NCBI GenBank assembly: GCA_963669435.1
Contig: OY770025.1
Coordinates: 2,232,001-2,296,000, forward strand
Source: CALJFL01 sp963669435
GTDB lineage: Bacteria; Pseudomonadota; Gammaproteobacteria; Pseudomonadales; Halieaceae
Direction of reading: 5' to 3'
DNA length: 64,000 nt
In this document: piece after piece, positions 51,725 to 63,300 of the stretch
Numbering within the stretch: position 1 is the first letter of the stretch
How the letters are laid out: every line of letters begins with the position of its first letter
Notes under the pieces: model-generated
Database searches by the model: none
The model's input: only the letters and a program-made list of their open reading frames with translations
Told to the model about the DNA's origin: nothing
Position numbers and translations under genes: made by a program

Positions 51725-53911
51725 TCACTCCCAGTTGTACTGCAAGGTAACGCCGTACCAGCGAGGTCGACCATAGCTGGCTGAAGAGGTGCCAATCAGG
51801 CCGGCAATATCGTAGGCCCAGGTCTTGTACTCCTCGTCGAAAATGTTGTCGACAAAGACCGACGCCGTCCACTTTGCGTCCGCTGTGAGGTACTCCACCC
51901 GCGCATTGACCACGGTGTAGCTGTCCTCCTCGACGACTGGCGCATTGGCCAGATCAAAGAAGTGGCTGGACAGATATTGAAAGTCAGCTTGCAGTGCCAA
52001 CTCTCCCTCGTTGAATGAAGGCATGGCATAGCGCACCATGCCGTTTACGTTCCAGTCCGGGGTCATGGGTGGCTTGGTGTCCCGGTTCAGAACCGGGTTG
52101 ATCTCCACGTCTTCTACCGTGGCGTCCAGATAAGTTGCGCCTAGCATCAAATCGAGTCCCTCCAGCGGGGCCGCCCAGAGCTCGAATTCAGCGCCGACCG
52201 TGTCGGCATCCCGGTTGCGAATAACCTGGGTCACACCGTCAATCAGTTGGAATGCCTGGAAGTCTTCATAGTCATAGTAAAAAATGGCGCCGTTTAAGCG
52301 CAGATTCCCATCGAGGAACTCTGATTTGATACCCAGCTCGTAGGCGTTCAGGATTTCCTCGTCGAAGGGTATGTCGCTGTTGGAGGGCGGTACCAGTGGG
52401 GCGTTGAAGCCGGGCCCCTTAATGCCCCGATTCCAACTGCCATAAAGCATCGCGGCGTCGGCAAAGGACCAGTTCAATTGTGCTCTTGCCGACCACAAGC
52501 CAGTATTGACGTTGTCTTCAAATACGAAGGGCGGCGGTTCGGGTAACTCAATGCCGGGACTTGTCACCCCGTTTGGGTAGCCTTCAATCGCACTGCGAAA
52601 ACGGTAGTCGTAGTCATCTTCTGTCCAGCGGTAGCCGATGATTCCGGTTAACGTGTCGGTGAAATCGTGCTCGTACTGCGCGAACAAAGCCCAGGAAGTA
52701 ATTTCGGTGCTGTAGAGCAGGGCGGGACCACCGCCTCCCACGTTGGCGTTTTGCGTATAGTCGCCATCGATGTCCAGGTAGTAGGCGCCCACCAGCCAGC
52801 GTGCATTGTCGCGGTCACCAGAGATATGAATTTCCTGGGTGAACTGCTCAGTCTCGGCATTCGACGTGAAATGCAGCGCCGTGTTAGGGCTGGCGTCCAC
52901 GTCCGCTAGGTAGTCCTTGTCCAGTTCCTGGTAGGCCGTGATGCTCGTGACAGAGGTGCCAGTGTCAGGGCTGTTCCAGGTCAGGGTATTAGCCAGTCCC
53001 CAGATTTTTGCGTCGTAGTCGCCGCTCAAATTCCAGGCGCCCTCGTTCACGTCACCGGAATCGTCACGATAACCCTGGTTGTCGGTGCCGTCGGGGTCCG
53101 CCACACCCTGGCCATTGGCATTGAGCACCGCAGGTGTATGTTGCCAATATTGTGGTGTTTCATTTTCTGACTCTGACGAGAAGAACTTGGTGAGGTTTTG
53201 AGTGTTCTCACCGATATCCACTAACAGTTGTAGACGTCCTGCATAGGCGTTGTACTCATTGCCGTCGTCGCCAATTTCATTCTCGTACCAACCGTCGCCT
53301 TGTTCACCGACCAGGGCGATGCGCGCTGCGACCGAGTCGGATAGCCCGGTGCCCGCGCCCAGTTCGACGCTGGTCTGTGCATGAGAACCATAGGACCCTT
53401 TCACATAGCCACTGGGCTCCTGCTCGGGCTTGCGAGTAATGAAGTTCAATAGACCACCCGTGGAGTTGCGACCAAACAGGGTTCCCTGGGGACCGCGCAG
53501 AACTTCGACGCGTTCCATATCGAGCGTTGAAAAACCCGCTGCGCCAGTCTGGCTGACATAGACATCGTCGATGTACAGCGCTATCGGACTTTCCTGGTGA
53601 TCTGAAAAGTCGCTCTGGGTGACGCCTCTCAAGCCAAAGGAAAAGGTTGATCGCCCGTTGGGCTGATTAAGCTGCAGTCCTGGGGTGACTTTCACTAGGT
53701 CAGTAGAGGAATCAACGCCCAGCCGATCCAGTTGCTCGCCGGTGAAGGTGGAGATGGCAATTCCAACTTCCTGGGCAGACTGTTCGCGCTTTTGTGCAAC
53801 TACCACAATCTCTTCCAGCAAGTTTGCCTGGACCTCCAAGGGCAATGCCGTTGCACAGAGTATTGCTGCAAATTTCTTGTAATCAGTTTTATTCGAATTA
53901 TGAGATTTCAT
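51725..53911 (-). CDS. TonB-dependent outer-membrane receptor
   Basis: Outer-membrane uptake channel of 728 aa. After a signal peptide comes a TonB box-like EEIVVVAQKREQSAQEVG, the plug domain (IDDVYVSQTGAAGFSTLDMERVEVLRGPQGTLFGRNSTGGLLNFITRKP) and a 22-strand-type barrel ending in VTLQYNWE, with the terminal aromatic pattern. This type is common for large hydrophobic or aromatic substrates. The start is ATG 53909-53911 with GGAGG upstream. It heads the receptor/MoaF-like/TetR run. Confidence 0.93.
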   Translation of the reverse strand: MKSHNSNKTDYKKFAAILCATALPLEVQANLLEEIVVVAQKREQSAQEVGIAISTFTGEQLDRLGVDSSTDLVKVTPGLQLNQPNGRSTFSFGLRGVTQSDFSDHQESPIALYIDDVYVSQTGAAGFSTLDMERVEVLRGPQGTLFGRNSTGGLLNFITRKPEQEPSGYVKGSYGSHAQTSVELGAGTGLSDSVAARIALVGEQGDGWYENEIGDDGNEYNAYAGRLQLLVDIGENTQNLTKFFSSESENETPQYWQHTPAVLNANGQGVADPDGTDNQGYRDDSGDVNEGAWNLSGDYDAKIWGLANTLTWNSPDTGTSVTSITAYQELDKDYLADVDASPNTALHFTSNAETEQFTQEIHISGDRDNARWLVGAYYLDIDGDYTQNANVGGGGPALLYSTEITSWALFAQYEHDFTDTLTGIIGYRWTEDDYDYRFRSAIEGYPNGVTSPGIELPEPPPFVFEDNVNTGLWSARAQLNWSFADAAMLYGSWNRGIKGPGFNAPLVPPSNSDIPFDEEILNAYELGIKSEFLDGNLRLNGAIFYYDYEDFQAFQLIDGVTQVIRNRDADTVGAEFELWAAPLEGLDLMLGATYLDATVEDVEINPVLNRDTKPPMTPDWNVNGMVRYAMPSFNEGELALQADFQYLSSHFFDLANAPVVEEDSYTVVNARVEYLTADAKWTASVFVDNIFDEEYKTWAYDIAGLIGTSSASYGRPRWYGVTLQYNWE

Positions 53912-53939
53912 GCTGGGCCTCCACGGTTCCTGTTTCTCA

Positions 53940-54000
53940 ATTTCGGGAAGCATACACATTTTTTATTCAAAATAAAATAATTTATATATAATAAAAAGTA
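53940..54000. promoter_or_regulatory. AT-rich divergent promoter region
   Basis: The 60 bp between the TonB receptor and cyclase genes are almost pure A/T in a GC-rich window, and include TATAAT on the plus strand at 53987-53992. Both genes probably start transcription here and may be controlled together. Confidence 0.55.
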
Positions 54001-54029
54001 GGCCTTCTTATGCCAAAGGAACTGACCTC

Positions 54030-54938
54030 ATGTTTTTTCCCAATATTCTGATAGCACTACTGTTGCTGACTACAGGGTCAGTCGTAGCCAGGGAAGATAC
54101 AGATCTTGGCTCTGCCGGTAATCTGTCACCCCAGGCGGTGCTGGAAGCCACCAAGCTTATAAAAACCGGAAAAACTTACTCACTAGCGATTGAAACAGGA
54201 CCTGATACGCCGGCTTATGGGCACCGCAGGTATCAAGTATTGACCGGTAAAATCTATGTCAACGGGTCCCCAGTGGTGGGGAAGAACAAGCTCGTTGGTA
54301 TCGATGACTACACCTGTTTCTGGATGGGGGTGGGTACGCAAATCGATGGGTTTGCCCATATTTCAAATGATGGGCGACATTTTGGCGGTCTTCCTGCAAG
54401 CGACGTGGTTCACGCGCTGGGTGCACAGAGGTACGGTGTGGAAGATATACCGCCGCTCGTGGGTCGGGGTGTACTCCTTGATATGGCGGCGTTCTTTGGG
54501 ACCGAAATGATGACCGAGGGCCAGGTATTCAACAGTAAGGAGATCAAGCAGGTCGCCAGGCGGCAGGGCGTAACGCTCAAACGCGGCGACATCGTCATAT
54601 TTCACACCGGATGGCTGAATACGGCAGAGCAGGATGCTGCGCGCTTCCTGGGTGGTGAGCCGGGTCTCGGTATGGTGGGTGCACAGTACCTGGCCGATTT
54701 AGGCGTCGCCGCCGTAGGCGCGGACAACTGGGCACTGGAAGTGATTCCTGCAGAAGACCCCCAGGAATTTTTGCCTGTTCATGGCCTGCTTTTGGCAAAG
54801 CGGGGCGTGCATATCCTGGAGAACATCAAAACGCAGGAATTGATTGCTGATCAGGCGTACGAGTTTTTCTTCGTGCTGGCAGCACCGCGATTCGTGGGTG
54901 CAGTACAGTCCCCGGTGCATCCGGTGGCTATTCGTTGA
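54030..54938 (+). CDS. Exported cyclase-family (kynurenine formamidase-like) metal hydrolase
   Basis: Protein of 302 aa with a signal peptide (NILIALLLLTTGSVVA). The metal-site region reads MGVGTQIDGFAHI, in place of the usual HxGTHxDxPxH; GTQ variants occur in some cyclase subgroups. VHALGAQRYGVEDIPPLVGRGVLLDMA and LKRGDIVIFHTGW are typical of the family. It may open an ester, amide or lactone ring in the periplasm. AAGGA precedes the ATG. It is divergent from the receptor gene. Confidence 0.8.
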   Translation: MFFPNILIALLLLTTGSVVAREDTDLGSAGNLSPQAVLEATKLIKTGKTYSLAIETGPDTPAYGHRRYQVLTGKIYVNGSPVVGKNKLVGIDDYTCFWMGVGTQIDGFAHISNDGRHFGGLPASDVVHALGAQRYGVEDIPPLVGRGVLLDMAAFFGTEMMTEGQVFNSKEIKQVARRQGVTLKRGDIVIFHTGWLNTAEQDAARFLGGEPGLGMVGAQYLADLGVAAVGADNWALEVIPAEDPQEFLPVHGLLLAKRGVHILENIKTQELIADQAYEFFFVLAAPRFVGAVQSPVHPVAIR

Positions 54939-55023
54939 CTACTGCTGGCTGAGTTAGTAATTCCTGCTGAACTGCAGTTAGTTGGGCTGCTGCCGGTGTT
55001 CGAGCCGCCCCGGCAGCTCGTTT

Positions 55024-56070
55024 CTAGGCTGTCTCTTCAGCTACCCGCTGGGCCAGTATGCGCCTGAAATGTGACAGTGCTGCATCTGCCTGGATACCCC
55101 CCATCCTGAACTCCGGGTCCATATCCAGCACGCGTTGCTGATCTTCGATGATCACTTTGTCTTCCATGAATCCCTCTACCATACTGTCCTTCAGAGACAG
55201 GGCGACGTTGGGGTCGTCGAGGTTATAGTCGTGCAGGTAGTTCCAGAAAAAGTGTGTGGTGGTCTGGGTCTCGGGCGTGAAGAACTGGCAGTTGCGATAC
55301 TGTTTGGCGCCTTCGAGGTTGCCGTCCTGGGCACCTGAGCCGGCCGGGGCAAACATAGTTTCAAGGAAGAAAATTCCAGGCACGTGCATGGTGCCCACGT
55401 TCTTGCGATCAACCCGGTCATTGTTGCGCACTACCCGGCGATGATAAGGCGGTGGTTCGGCGTCCATGTGCCAACGCTCCACCCTGAAACCCCAGTCTTT
55501 GCGTTCAACACTCACCGGTTTGGTTTTGAAGGCATACTCCTCTGAACCGCCCAGGCTTTTGGTATGCACGAAGGCCAGGTGAGAAAAGTCCGCCAGGTTA
55601 TCCACGATCAGCAGGTAGTTGGAATCGTAGTGCAGGTAACCGGGTAACCCCCGCCAGCCCGGGTCGCGCAAATACGGGAAATCGAGGATGAGGTTGGTAT
55701 CCGCGCGCTCGGGGTCTCCCATCCATATCCACACCAGGGAATCTCGTTCCTCCACCGGGTAGGCTTTGACCTTGAGCTTTTTTGGAATTTCTTCCTGCCC
55801 GGGCACCTGTACGCAGGCTCCGGACTCGTCAAACATCAGCCCGTGATACATGCAGCGCACGCAATCCCCTTCGACGCGGCCGCGGGACAACTTGGCACCC
55901 CGATGGGCACAGCGGTTGTCCAGGGCGACAACCTGCCCGCTATCGCCCTTGTACAAGACAATGGGCTTGCCGAGGATCGTACGTTCCAGCAGCTGGGCAT
56001 CGATCAGTTCGTAGTCCCAGGCCGCTACGTACCAGCAATTCATCAGAAACGGCAGCTCGTCGTGATTCAC
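55024..56070 (-). CDS. Rieske non-heme iron oxygenase, vanillate O-demethylase-like
   Basis: Oxygenase alpha-subunit-type protein of 348 aa. The Rieske cluster ligands are C54/H56 in RCAHRG and C73/H76 in RCMYHG. The mononuclear iron site is in DNLADFSHLAFVH (H164, H169, with Asp bridging). The family (VanA, also steroid and dicamba oxygenases) demethylates or hydroxylates aromatic or polycyclic compounds. No reductase gene is next to it. The start is GTG 56068-56070, seven bases after GGAG. Confidence 0.88.
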   Translation of the reverse strand: MNHDELPFLMNCWYVAAWDYELIDAQLLERTILGKPIVLYKGDSGQVVALDNRCAHRGAKLSRGRVEGDCVRCMYHGLMFDESGACVQVPGQEEIPKKLKVKAYPVEERDSLVWIWMGDPERADTNLILDFPYLRDPGWRGLPGYLHYDSNYLLIVDNLADFSHLAFVHTKSLGGSEEYAFKTKPVSVERKDWGFRVERWHMDAEPPPYHRRVVRNNDRVDRKNVGTMHVPGIFFLETMFAPAGSGAQDGNLEGAKQYRNCQFFTPETQTTTHFFWNYLHDYNLDDPNVALSLKDSMVEGFMEDKVIIEDQQRVLDMDPEFRMGGIQADAALSHFRRILAQRVAEETA

Positions 56071-56245
56071 GGTTTTCTCCTCGCTCAGTCAGTACTCCGG
56101 GGCCCGCTGACAGGTTCGGAGTGCGTTTGTCAGCAGTATGTGCTTGTCAATTGAGTATAGTGCAACTGAATTGCCTGCTGGGCAGGTTGCCTCATTCTAT
56201 TCGAACTGAGCAATCGGCTTGTCAGTGCCCGACAACGTCGAGCAC

Positions 56246-57235
56246 TCAAGTAGGCGTGTACACCTCGTGGGCGTCGCTGGTGCCGCTACCCCCCGGCGCT
56301 GTGGCGCCACCAACCACATGAATCCTGTTGTCCAAAAGCCCCGCGCCGAGTCCGTGGCGTGGGGTTGGCAAATCAGCTAATGCCTCCCAGCGGTCTGTCG
56401 ACAGTGAGTAGCGCCAGACATTAGGGAACACGCCGGGTTCCGGGACGAAGATTTCACCGCCGAAAACGATGATACCGTCGTCCACTACCACACTTGCTGT
56501 ACCGGCCTGGGGCAGGGGGAGGGGGCGCGCGTCGCGCCAGCGGTCCTCCGCGGCATCATAGATCTCTGTAACCGATAAATTGCCGTCTGCCGTGCGTCCG
56601 CCGGTGACTATCAGCTGCTGTTCCACCCAGCCACCGGTGGCGCTGTTTCGCGCGGTAGGAATAGGCGCTGCGGCTTCCCATTTGTTTCCCTGGTCCATCA
56701 GTAGCCAGTGCGCCGTTACTTCGCGATGGTCGGATCTTTTGCTATTAGCATCGCCACGGGGCGTTTGACCGGTTACCAGGTGGAGTTCTCCACCGGGTCG
56801 CGGTGTGAAGATCCCCTCCGCCTGAGGGTGCGGGAGTGTGCCTACCGGTTGCCAGCCTTCGTCGGTCAATTCCAGCAGGTGGTCGCGCATTTGCCATACC
56901 CGGCTGTAGCTGCCGTTAAAACCGCCCGCGAGCAGCAAACGCCCGCGCTGACTGGCAAGCGCGGCGTGATGCAGGTCCTCCGGCAGGCTGGCCTCTTCTC
57001 GCCAGCTGTTGGAGTCAGGATCATAGCTGACGCAGCGATTGGTAAAGTAAGGGGCTTTAAGCTTGGATGCGATCCCACCAGCAACGTATAGCCTGCCGTT
57101 GTGCACCGCCGGATAAATTTCCTGAACCTTCAGCGGCAGCGGCTCTGCCGATTGCCATGGATTCGCCTTGGCGAACAGCTGTGAAGGTAGTAACGGAGAC
57201 AGCGCGAGCGCAGTGTTGAATTGTCTGCGGTTCAT
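56246..57235 (-). CDS. Exported Kelch-repeat beta-propeller protein
   Basis: Protein of 329 aa. A twin-arginine-like signal (NRRQFNTALALSPLLPSQLFA) suggests Tat export of a folded protein. Kelch blades follow: GRLYVAGGIA, GRLLLAGGFNGS, GELHLVTGQ, QQLIVTGGRTADG, DGIIVFGGEIF and NRIHVVGGATAPG, each followed by a W or YD pattern, about six in all. The role is unknown; it may bind a substrate or partner. The start is ATG 57233-57235. Confidence 0.82.
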   Translation of the reverse strand: MNRRQFNTALALSPLLPSQLFAKANPWQSAEPLPLKVQEIYPAVHNGRLYVAGGIASKLKAPYFTNRCVSYDPDSNSWREEASLPEDLHHAALASQRGRLLLAGGFNGSYSRVWQMRDHLLELTDEGWQPVGTLPHPQAEGIFTPRPGGELHLVTGQTPRGDANSKRSDHREVTAHWLLMDQGNKWEAAAPIPTARNSATGGWVEQQLIVTGGRTADGNLSVTEIYDAAEDRWRDARPLPLPQAGTASVVVDDGIIVFGGEIFVPEPGVFPNVWRYSLSTDRWEALADLPTPRHGLGAGLLDNRIHVVGGATAPGGSGTSDAHEVYTPT

Positions 57236-57335
57236 ATCAGATTTCCATGTAGCAAATTTGGTGAAGAGCTCCATAAAAGTAAACCGAGGTACCGGTACTC
57301 ATTTACCCCAATGTTGAGCCACCCTAAAGCGAACG

Positions 57336-60300
57336 TTAACTTGCTGCGTTTACAGCCCGCACGCGAATAGCCCATAAGCCGAGGGCTATTATCAAAAGAA
57401 TTATCACTAACATTAGCCACCAGGAAAGTGTCGGCACAGGCACTGGCGGCAGGCCACCTTCCTCAATGATTACAAAGTTCTCTGTCAGCGCCGCTTGTGG
57501 GGGGCTGACATTGCTTGCGGAAATTGCTGCAAGCGCTACCAAACTTCTGGCCGTATCGTAAGCGACGGGCGTATCTTCGCGCAGCGCTCTGTCGCTCTGG
57601 GTGGTGTCATAGCGCACCTCGTAGCTGACGGCACCAGAAGCATTGCCCGCTAACGTGCCAAGGTCCCAGGTGACCCACGATACATCCCCATCGGTCATTA
57701 ATTGTCCGCCATCGCTGGCGCCGATGAACGTTGTATCTGGCGGTAATACGCCTATCAGCACAGTGTCATCGGCGCTGGCGTCGGCGAGATTAGCGTATCG
57801 AACTTCGTAGTTAATGTTTTCCCCCGGGCGAATCAGCGTAGGGGTGCCATCAAGGTCAATGGACAATTGGGGCTGGCCGAGTGGATCAATCACCCGAACA
57901 TTGGCTGGATTACTCGTCGCCGGTTGGCTATTTGCCGCTGCGATGGAAGCCAGATTCGTAACCACAGTTCCCGCTTCCGTTGCCGGCAGGATTTGCAGGT
58001 TGAGCAGCACAGTGCCGGATGCCCCCGGTGCCAATTCCCCCAGCTCCCAGCTGACAGTGACGCCATCAAATGTTGCCCCCGGGGCACTGACGAAGCTGGT
58101 GTCCGCAGGTAGCAGATCCTCGATGACCACGTCGGTGGCGACATCATTGCCCTGGTTGGAATAAGAGATTTCAAAACCCACGGTCTGGCCCGGTCGCGCT
58201 TCGGATACGCTCGACGTTTTCTGGATCTCCAGCACCGGAGCCGCCTGCGCGATCAGCGATACCGTGCTGGTTACGGGAGAAACCCCACTCATGATAAGCG
58301 CAGCGACGTTGGTCACAGTATCGCCATTGGAGACGGTATCGTTTACCCGCACAGTTAAGCCTACGGATGCCTCGCTATCGGCGGGCAATTGGGAAACTGG
58401 CCAAACGACACGCCCATTGGCGAAAGTGCCGCCGCCGGTAGCAGACACGAAGGTGCTGTTTGGCGGAATGGCGTCCTCCAGGGTTCCGTTGCGTGCTGTG
58501 TCTGTGCCGTCGTTGCCGAATGTCAGCGTGTATTCAACCAGGTCGCCGGGTTGTACGACACGTGAATCGGTGGTCTTCTCTATCCGCAGTTCGGGGCTGG
58601 AAAGCACGCGGGTTGAAGCACTATCAATAGCGGGAGAGGCGTTATCGGCGATGGCGCCGGCAAAATTCTCCAAGATAGTGTTGTTGGCCAGCGGAGAGTC
58701 GATGCGTGCGATCACGACGAGCTCCAGTGATTCACCAGGAGCGAGGGAAGCAAATTCCCAGGTTAGTGTTTGACCGCTAATGGTGTAATCACCGCTGGCA
58801 AACACCAGGCTGGTAGCCTCGGGAAGCTGGTCCCCAACGACGACATTGTCCGCCGTATCGTTGCCCAGGTTCTGTACCGATACCGTGTAGGTAATATTTT
58901 CGCCCGGTTGGGCCAGTAGCCGGTCTGCTTCTTTGATGACTGACAAAAGCGGTGCGCTGATGACAGTCACATCCTCCCGCGCTGTTACCGAGGGTGCCTC
59001 GCTGGCACTCAAGGTCGCGAAGTTGCGGATCTGCGTGCCGCTGTCCAGTGGCGGCCCATCCACAAGAAAGGTAACCGAAACGTCTCCGGCCGTTCCCGCT
59101 AACAGATCGTCGACTTGCCAGACTACCAATCCACTCTGTAGCGTGCCCCCATCGCTGGCGCGGACGAAGCTTGTGAATTGCGGCACAATCTCCTCCAACA
59201 CCACGGAGCTGGCGTCGGCATTGCCCGAGTTGGTGTAGCTCAGGCGATAGGTGATTTCCTGGCCGGGCAACACCAGATCTGAATCCGCATCTTTAACTAA
59301 CCCTAACAGCGGGCTACTACTGACGAAACTGATGGCATCGTCCGCCGCACTGGTGGCGTTGTCGGCGCTCAAGGTGGCTGCATTATAGATGGGTGTTCCG
59401 CTGTCCAGAGGTGAATCGACGCGCACGGTCATGGCGACCGAGCCAGCCACGCCGGGAGGCAGGCTTGGAGCAGTCCAGGTCACCGTATTGCCATTGAGAA
59501 CACCCCCGCCCGTGGCTGAAACAAACGTGGTGTTGGGTGGCACGTTGTCTTCAAGGACCGGATTGAGTGCAGTGTCGGTACCTGTATTGCCCAGTTCAAT
59601 TGTATAGGTCAGTTCCTGGCCAGGCTCCACAACGCCCTGATCGACTGTCTTCTCTACCGTTAGGCGTGGTGCACTGCTGACGGTGACCGTTTGAGTATCA
59701 CTCACGGGTGTTGTGTTTGTTGCGTTGAGAGTCGCCGTGTTGGCTATTTGTGTGCCATTGGTAATGGGCGGCCCATCAACCAGGAAGGTCACCGTCACTT
59801 CACCGGGGCTGCCGATAGCCAGTGTGCCCAGATTCCAACTCACCTTGTCCCCCACCAGGGTTCCGCCATTACTGGCATTTAAGAAGGTCGTAAACTCCGG
59901 TACGGTGTCCTCGAGCACCACGCCGTCGGCGTTGTCATTACCCGAATTCCCATAGGCCAGCCGGAAGGTCAACGGCTGGCCGGGTTCGATTACCGGTGTG
60001 TCGGTGGTCTTGTCCAGGCTCAGGAGTGGTGCGCTCTGCACATTGATCGTCGACGACGCGCTTGCAGGCACTGCCCCCAAAGCGCTGAGGGTGGCGGTAT
60101 TGATAATCGGCGTGCCGTTCTCCAGCGGTGGGTCTGCAACCTGGAAGGTGACGGTTACCTGCCCTTGCGGGTCGCCAGCGATCAGTTCACCGAGGTTCCA
60201 GACCACGGTGCCGCCCTGGTCAGTGCCTCCGCCCGTTGCGGAGACAAAACTCAGGAACGCGGGGATCGGGTCGCTGATTACTGCGCTGGCGGCATTCGCA

Positions 60301-63300
60301 TTGCCGGTATTCGCGTAGCCCAGTGTGAACGTCACTTGGTCACCCGGCTGCGCCGTGGACCGGTCGGCTGTCTTGGACAATGACAAGACGGGGTTACTTT
60401 CGATAACTGACTTGTGGGATGCCACTTTGGGTTCAGCATTCTCGGCCCCGACCGCGGCGAAGTTATCAATGATCGTCTGATTATCCAGCGGCGAATCGGC
60501 CTGTACCACAAGGCGCAACTGCGGTTTGTCACCCGGAGTCAGGTCGCCAATCTCCCAGGAAATCTCGCGACCATCCAGCGTTGCTGGCCGGCTGGCGCTG
60601 ACGAAGCTTGTATTGTCCGGCAGCAGGTCAAACACTACCGTGCTGCGGGCGACCGCGTTGCCTGTGTTGCCAATGTCGATCGAGTAATTGATCACCTCGC
60701 CCGGTTGCAGCACATCCTTGTCTGCGCTCTTGGCAATGGTCAGCTCAGGCGCGCTATTCACCACCACTTCATTGATGGTGGTTACGTCGGGAGCGTTATC
60801 GGCGGACAAGAGCGCGTTATTGGTGATGATCGTGCCATTGTCCAGGGGTGATGCCACCTGAACCGTCAGGCTTACGGTGGCTGGTAAGCCAACCAGCAGC
60901 GAGCCCAGATCCCAGGTAACCGCACCGTTGGCAAAGGTACCCCCGGCGCTTGCGGCGACAAAGGTTGTGTTATCCGGCAACTGGTCGACAAGTGTTGCTG
61001 TCGTCGAATTGGCGTTGCCGGTGTTACTCGCGGTCAGCTGGTAGGTCAGCATTGACCCGGGTGCAACCGGGTTGCTGCTCGCCACTTTCTCGAGCTTCAG
61101 CAGTGGTGTGCTCTCGATCTGAGTCACCACTTCAGACGTGGTGGGTGGAGAATTGTCTGCATCGAGGGTCGCGGAATTGAGTATCGAGGTGCCCGGGTCC
61201 AGTGGTGAATCTACCAGTACTACGAGGGTTACGGCACCCGCACCCCCCGCAGGCAGGCTTGCCACCGACCATTGCACCGTGTCGGCGTTTAGCGTGAAGT
61301 CTCCGGTGGCAGAAACAAAGCTGGTATTTGGTGGCAGTGTGTCCTCGAGGGTGGCATTGAGGGCGTTAGCGTTACCGGTGTTGGCTACGCTCAGTGTATA
61401 GGTGAGCTGGTCGCCGGGGGCCGCGACGGACTTATCCACTGTCTTGGTCAGTTCGAGGATCGGTGCGCTGTTGATAAACGATTCTGCATCCGCGGTAACC
61501 GAGCGGGTGTCCTTCGCATCGGCGGACGCGACGTTATAGATACGGGTACCATCATTGAGTACATCGTCGGTGACAACGGTAAGGAATACTTCACCCCGGG
61601 TGCCTGGGGCGAGAGAATCTGTGGTCCAGATCACCGAGTTATCTACCAGCTGGCCGCCGTCACTGGCGCTCACGAAGGTCGTAAAATTAGGTATCGGGTC
61701 CTCCAGGAACAGTTCTTCGGCGATGGCGTTACCAGTATTCTCGAACACCAGCTCGTAGGTAATCTCCTCCCCCGGCGCCACTTGCTCGGCAGAGGCAGTT
61801 TTGGTCAGCCCGAGAATCGCCTCACTTTTGACCGTGCTGGTGAACTCTGCGGTCACACTCTGGGTGTCGCCGGTTAAAGTCGCACTGTTGAAGATCTGGG
61901 TTTGGTCGGCGAGCGGGTTATCGACCTCGACAGTGAGCGTAAACACCTGTGGAATGTTGATGGTGAGCTCAGGAATGGACCAGGTGACCCGCCCGGCGTC
62001 TTCCATCCCATTGCCGCTGGCGGAGACAAAGGTGGTGTTTTCCGGGACCGCATCTTCCAGTTCCAGGTTGAATGCTTTGGCGTTGCCTGTATTCAGCGCA
62101 GTGATTGTGTAGGTTAAAGTATCGCCAGGTGTCACCACCGACTTGTCACCGAGCTTTTGCAGGTTTAACAGCGGTCGCGAAGCTACCCGGGTTTCTGTTT
62201 CGGAGTACGCGGGTTCGTCGACCTCGTCCGCCGTGAAGATCGACCGGTTGATCAGGCGCGTATCATCTGGCAGGGGCGAGTTTACACGCACGGCTAACTG
62301 CACCTGGCCGCTTTCGCCCGATGTCAGCGAGCCCAGGTTCCAGGTTACGACACCGGGCGTGGTCTCGAGGCCACCACCGGAAATCGATTCGACAACTGTG
62401 TCTAAGGGCAGGTTATCAACCAGTGTGGCATTCTCTGCGGTCGGGGTTCCGATGTTCGAGAAGGTCAGCGTATAGGTAAGTACCTCACCTGCTTCGACCA
62501 CCTCCTGATCGGCGGTCTTCTGCAGGTCAAGTCGCGGACCGGTGTCCACGAGGACGAATTCAAGCGTGTCCACCGGGGCAGTTTCGAAGCTGTCGACGGT
62601 CGACTGATTGACGAGGAAGACCCCGTCCGGGACACCGGGATTTACCTCCACGGTCACCGTGACCTGAGCGATAGACCCGGACTGAACTTCCGCCGCCGAC
62701 CAACTCACCACACCACCGGCATGCGTGCCGCCGCCGGTGGCGCTGACGAAGCTGGTATCTGGATCCAGCACGTCGACGAGCGTGACATTCGTGGCGCTCT
62801 GGTTGCCAATGTTCTCCACGGTCAGCGTATAGGTGATGCGTTCGCCCGGTGCCGCGACCTCCACGTTGGCCACCTTTTGCAGGGTGAGAAGCGGCAGAAA
62901 TTCCACCACCACAGTCGCCTGGTCCATGGCATCGGTGGCACCCACGGCCTGGATGAGGGCGTCGTTGGTGATCAAAGTGCCGTTTGCCGCGTTGCCATCT
63001 ACGCGCACATCGACAGTGACCGAGCTTTCCTCGCCACCGGACAAGTCGCCCGTCCAGGTGACGACGCCGCCGGCTTCCATGCCACCACCAGAGGCGCTGA
63101 TGAACGTGGTGTTGGCCGGGACCTGGTCTGTCAGCACCGTGTCACTCACCGTGTCGGTGCCCTCATTGGCGAAGTCCAGGGTGTAGGTGAGCAGGTCGCC
63201 AGGGCTGATAACGGCGCGGCTCGGTGTCTTTTCCAGTGCCAGTGGAATACCGCACTGGGAGACGCCGCCGGTGCAGGTGCCACCACCTTCTACCGCGCTC

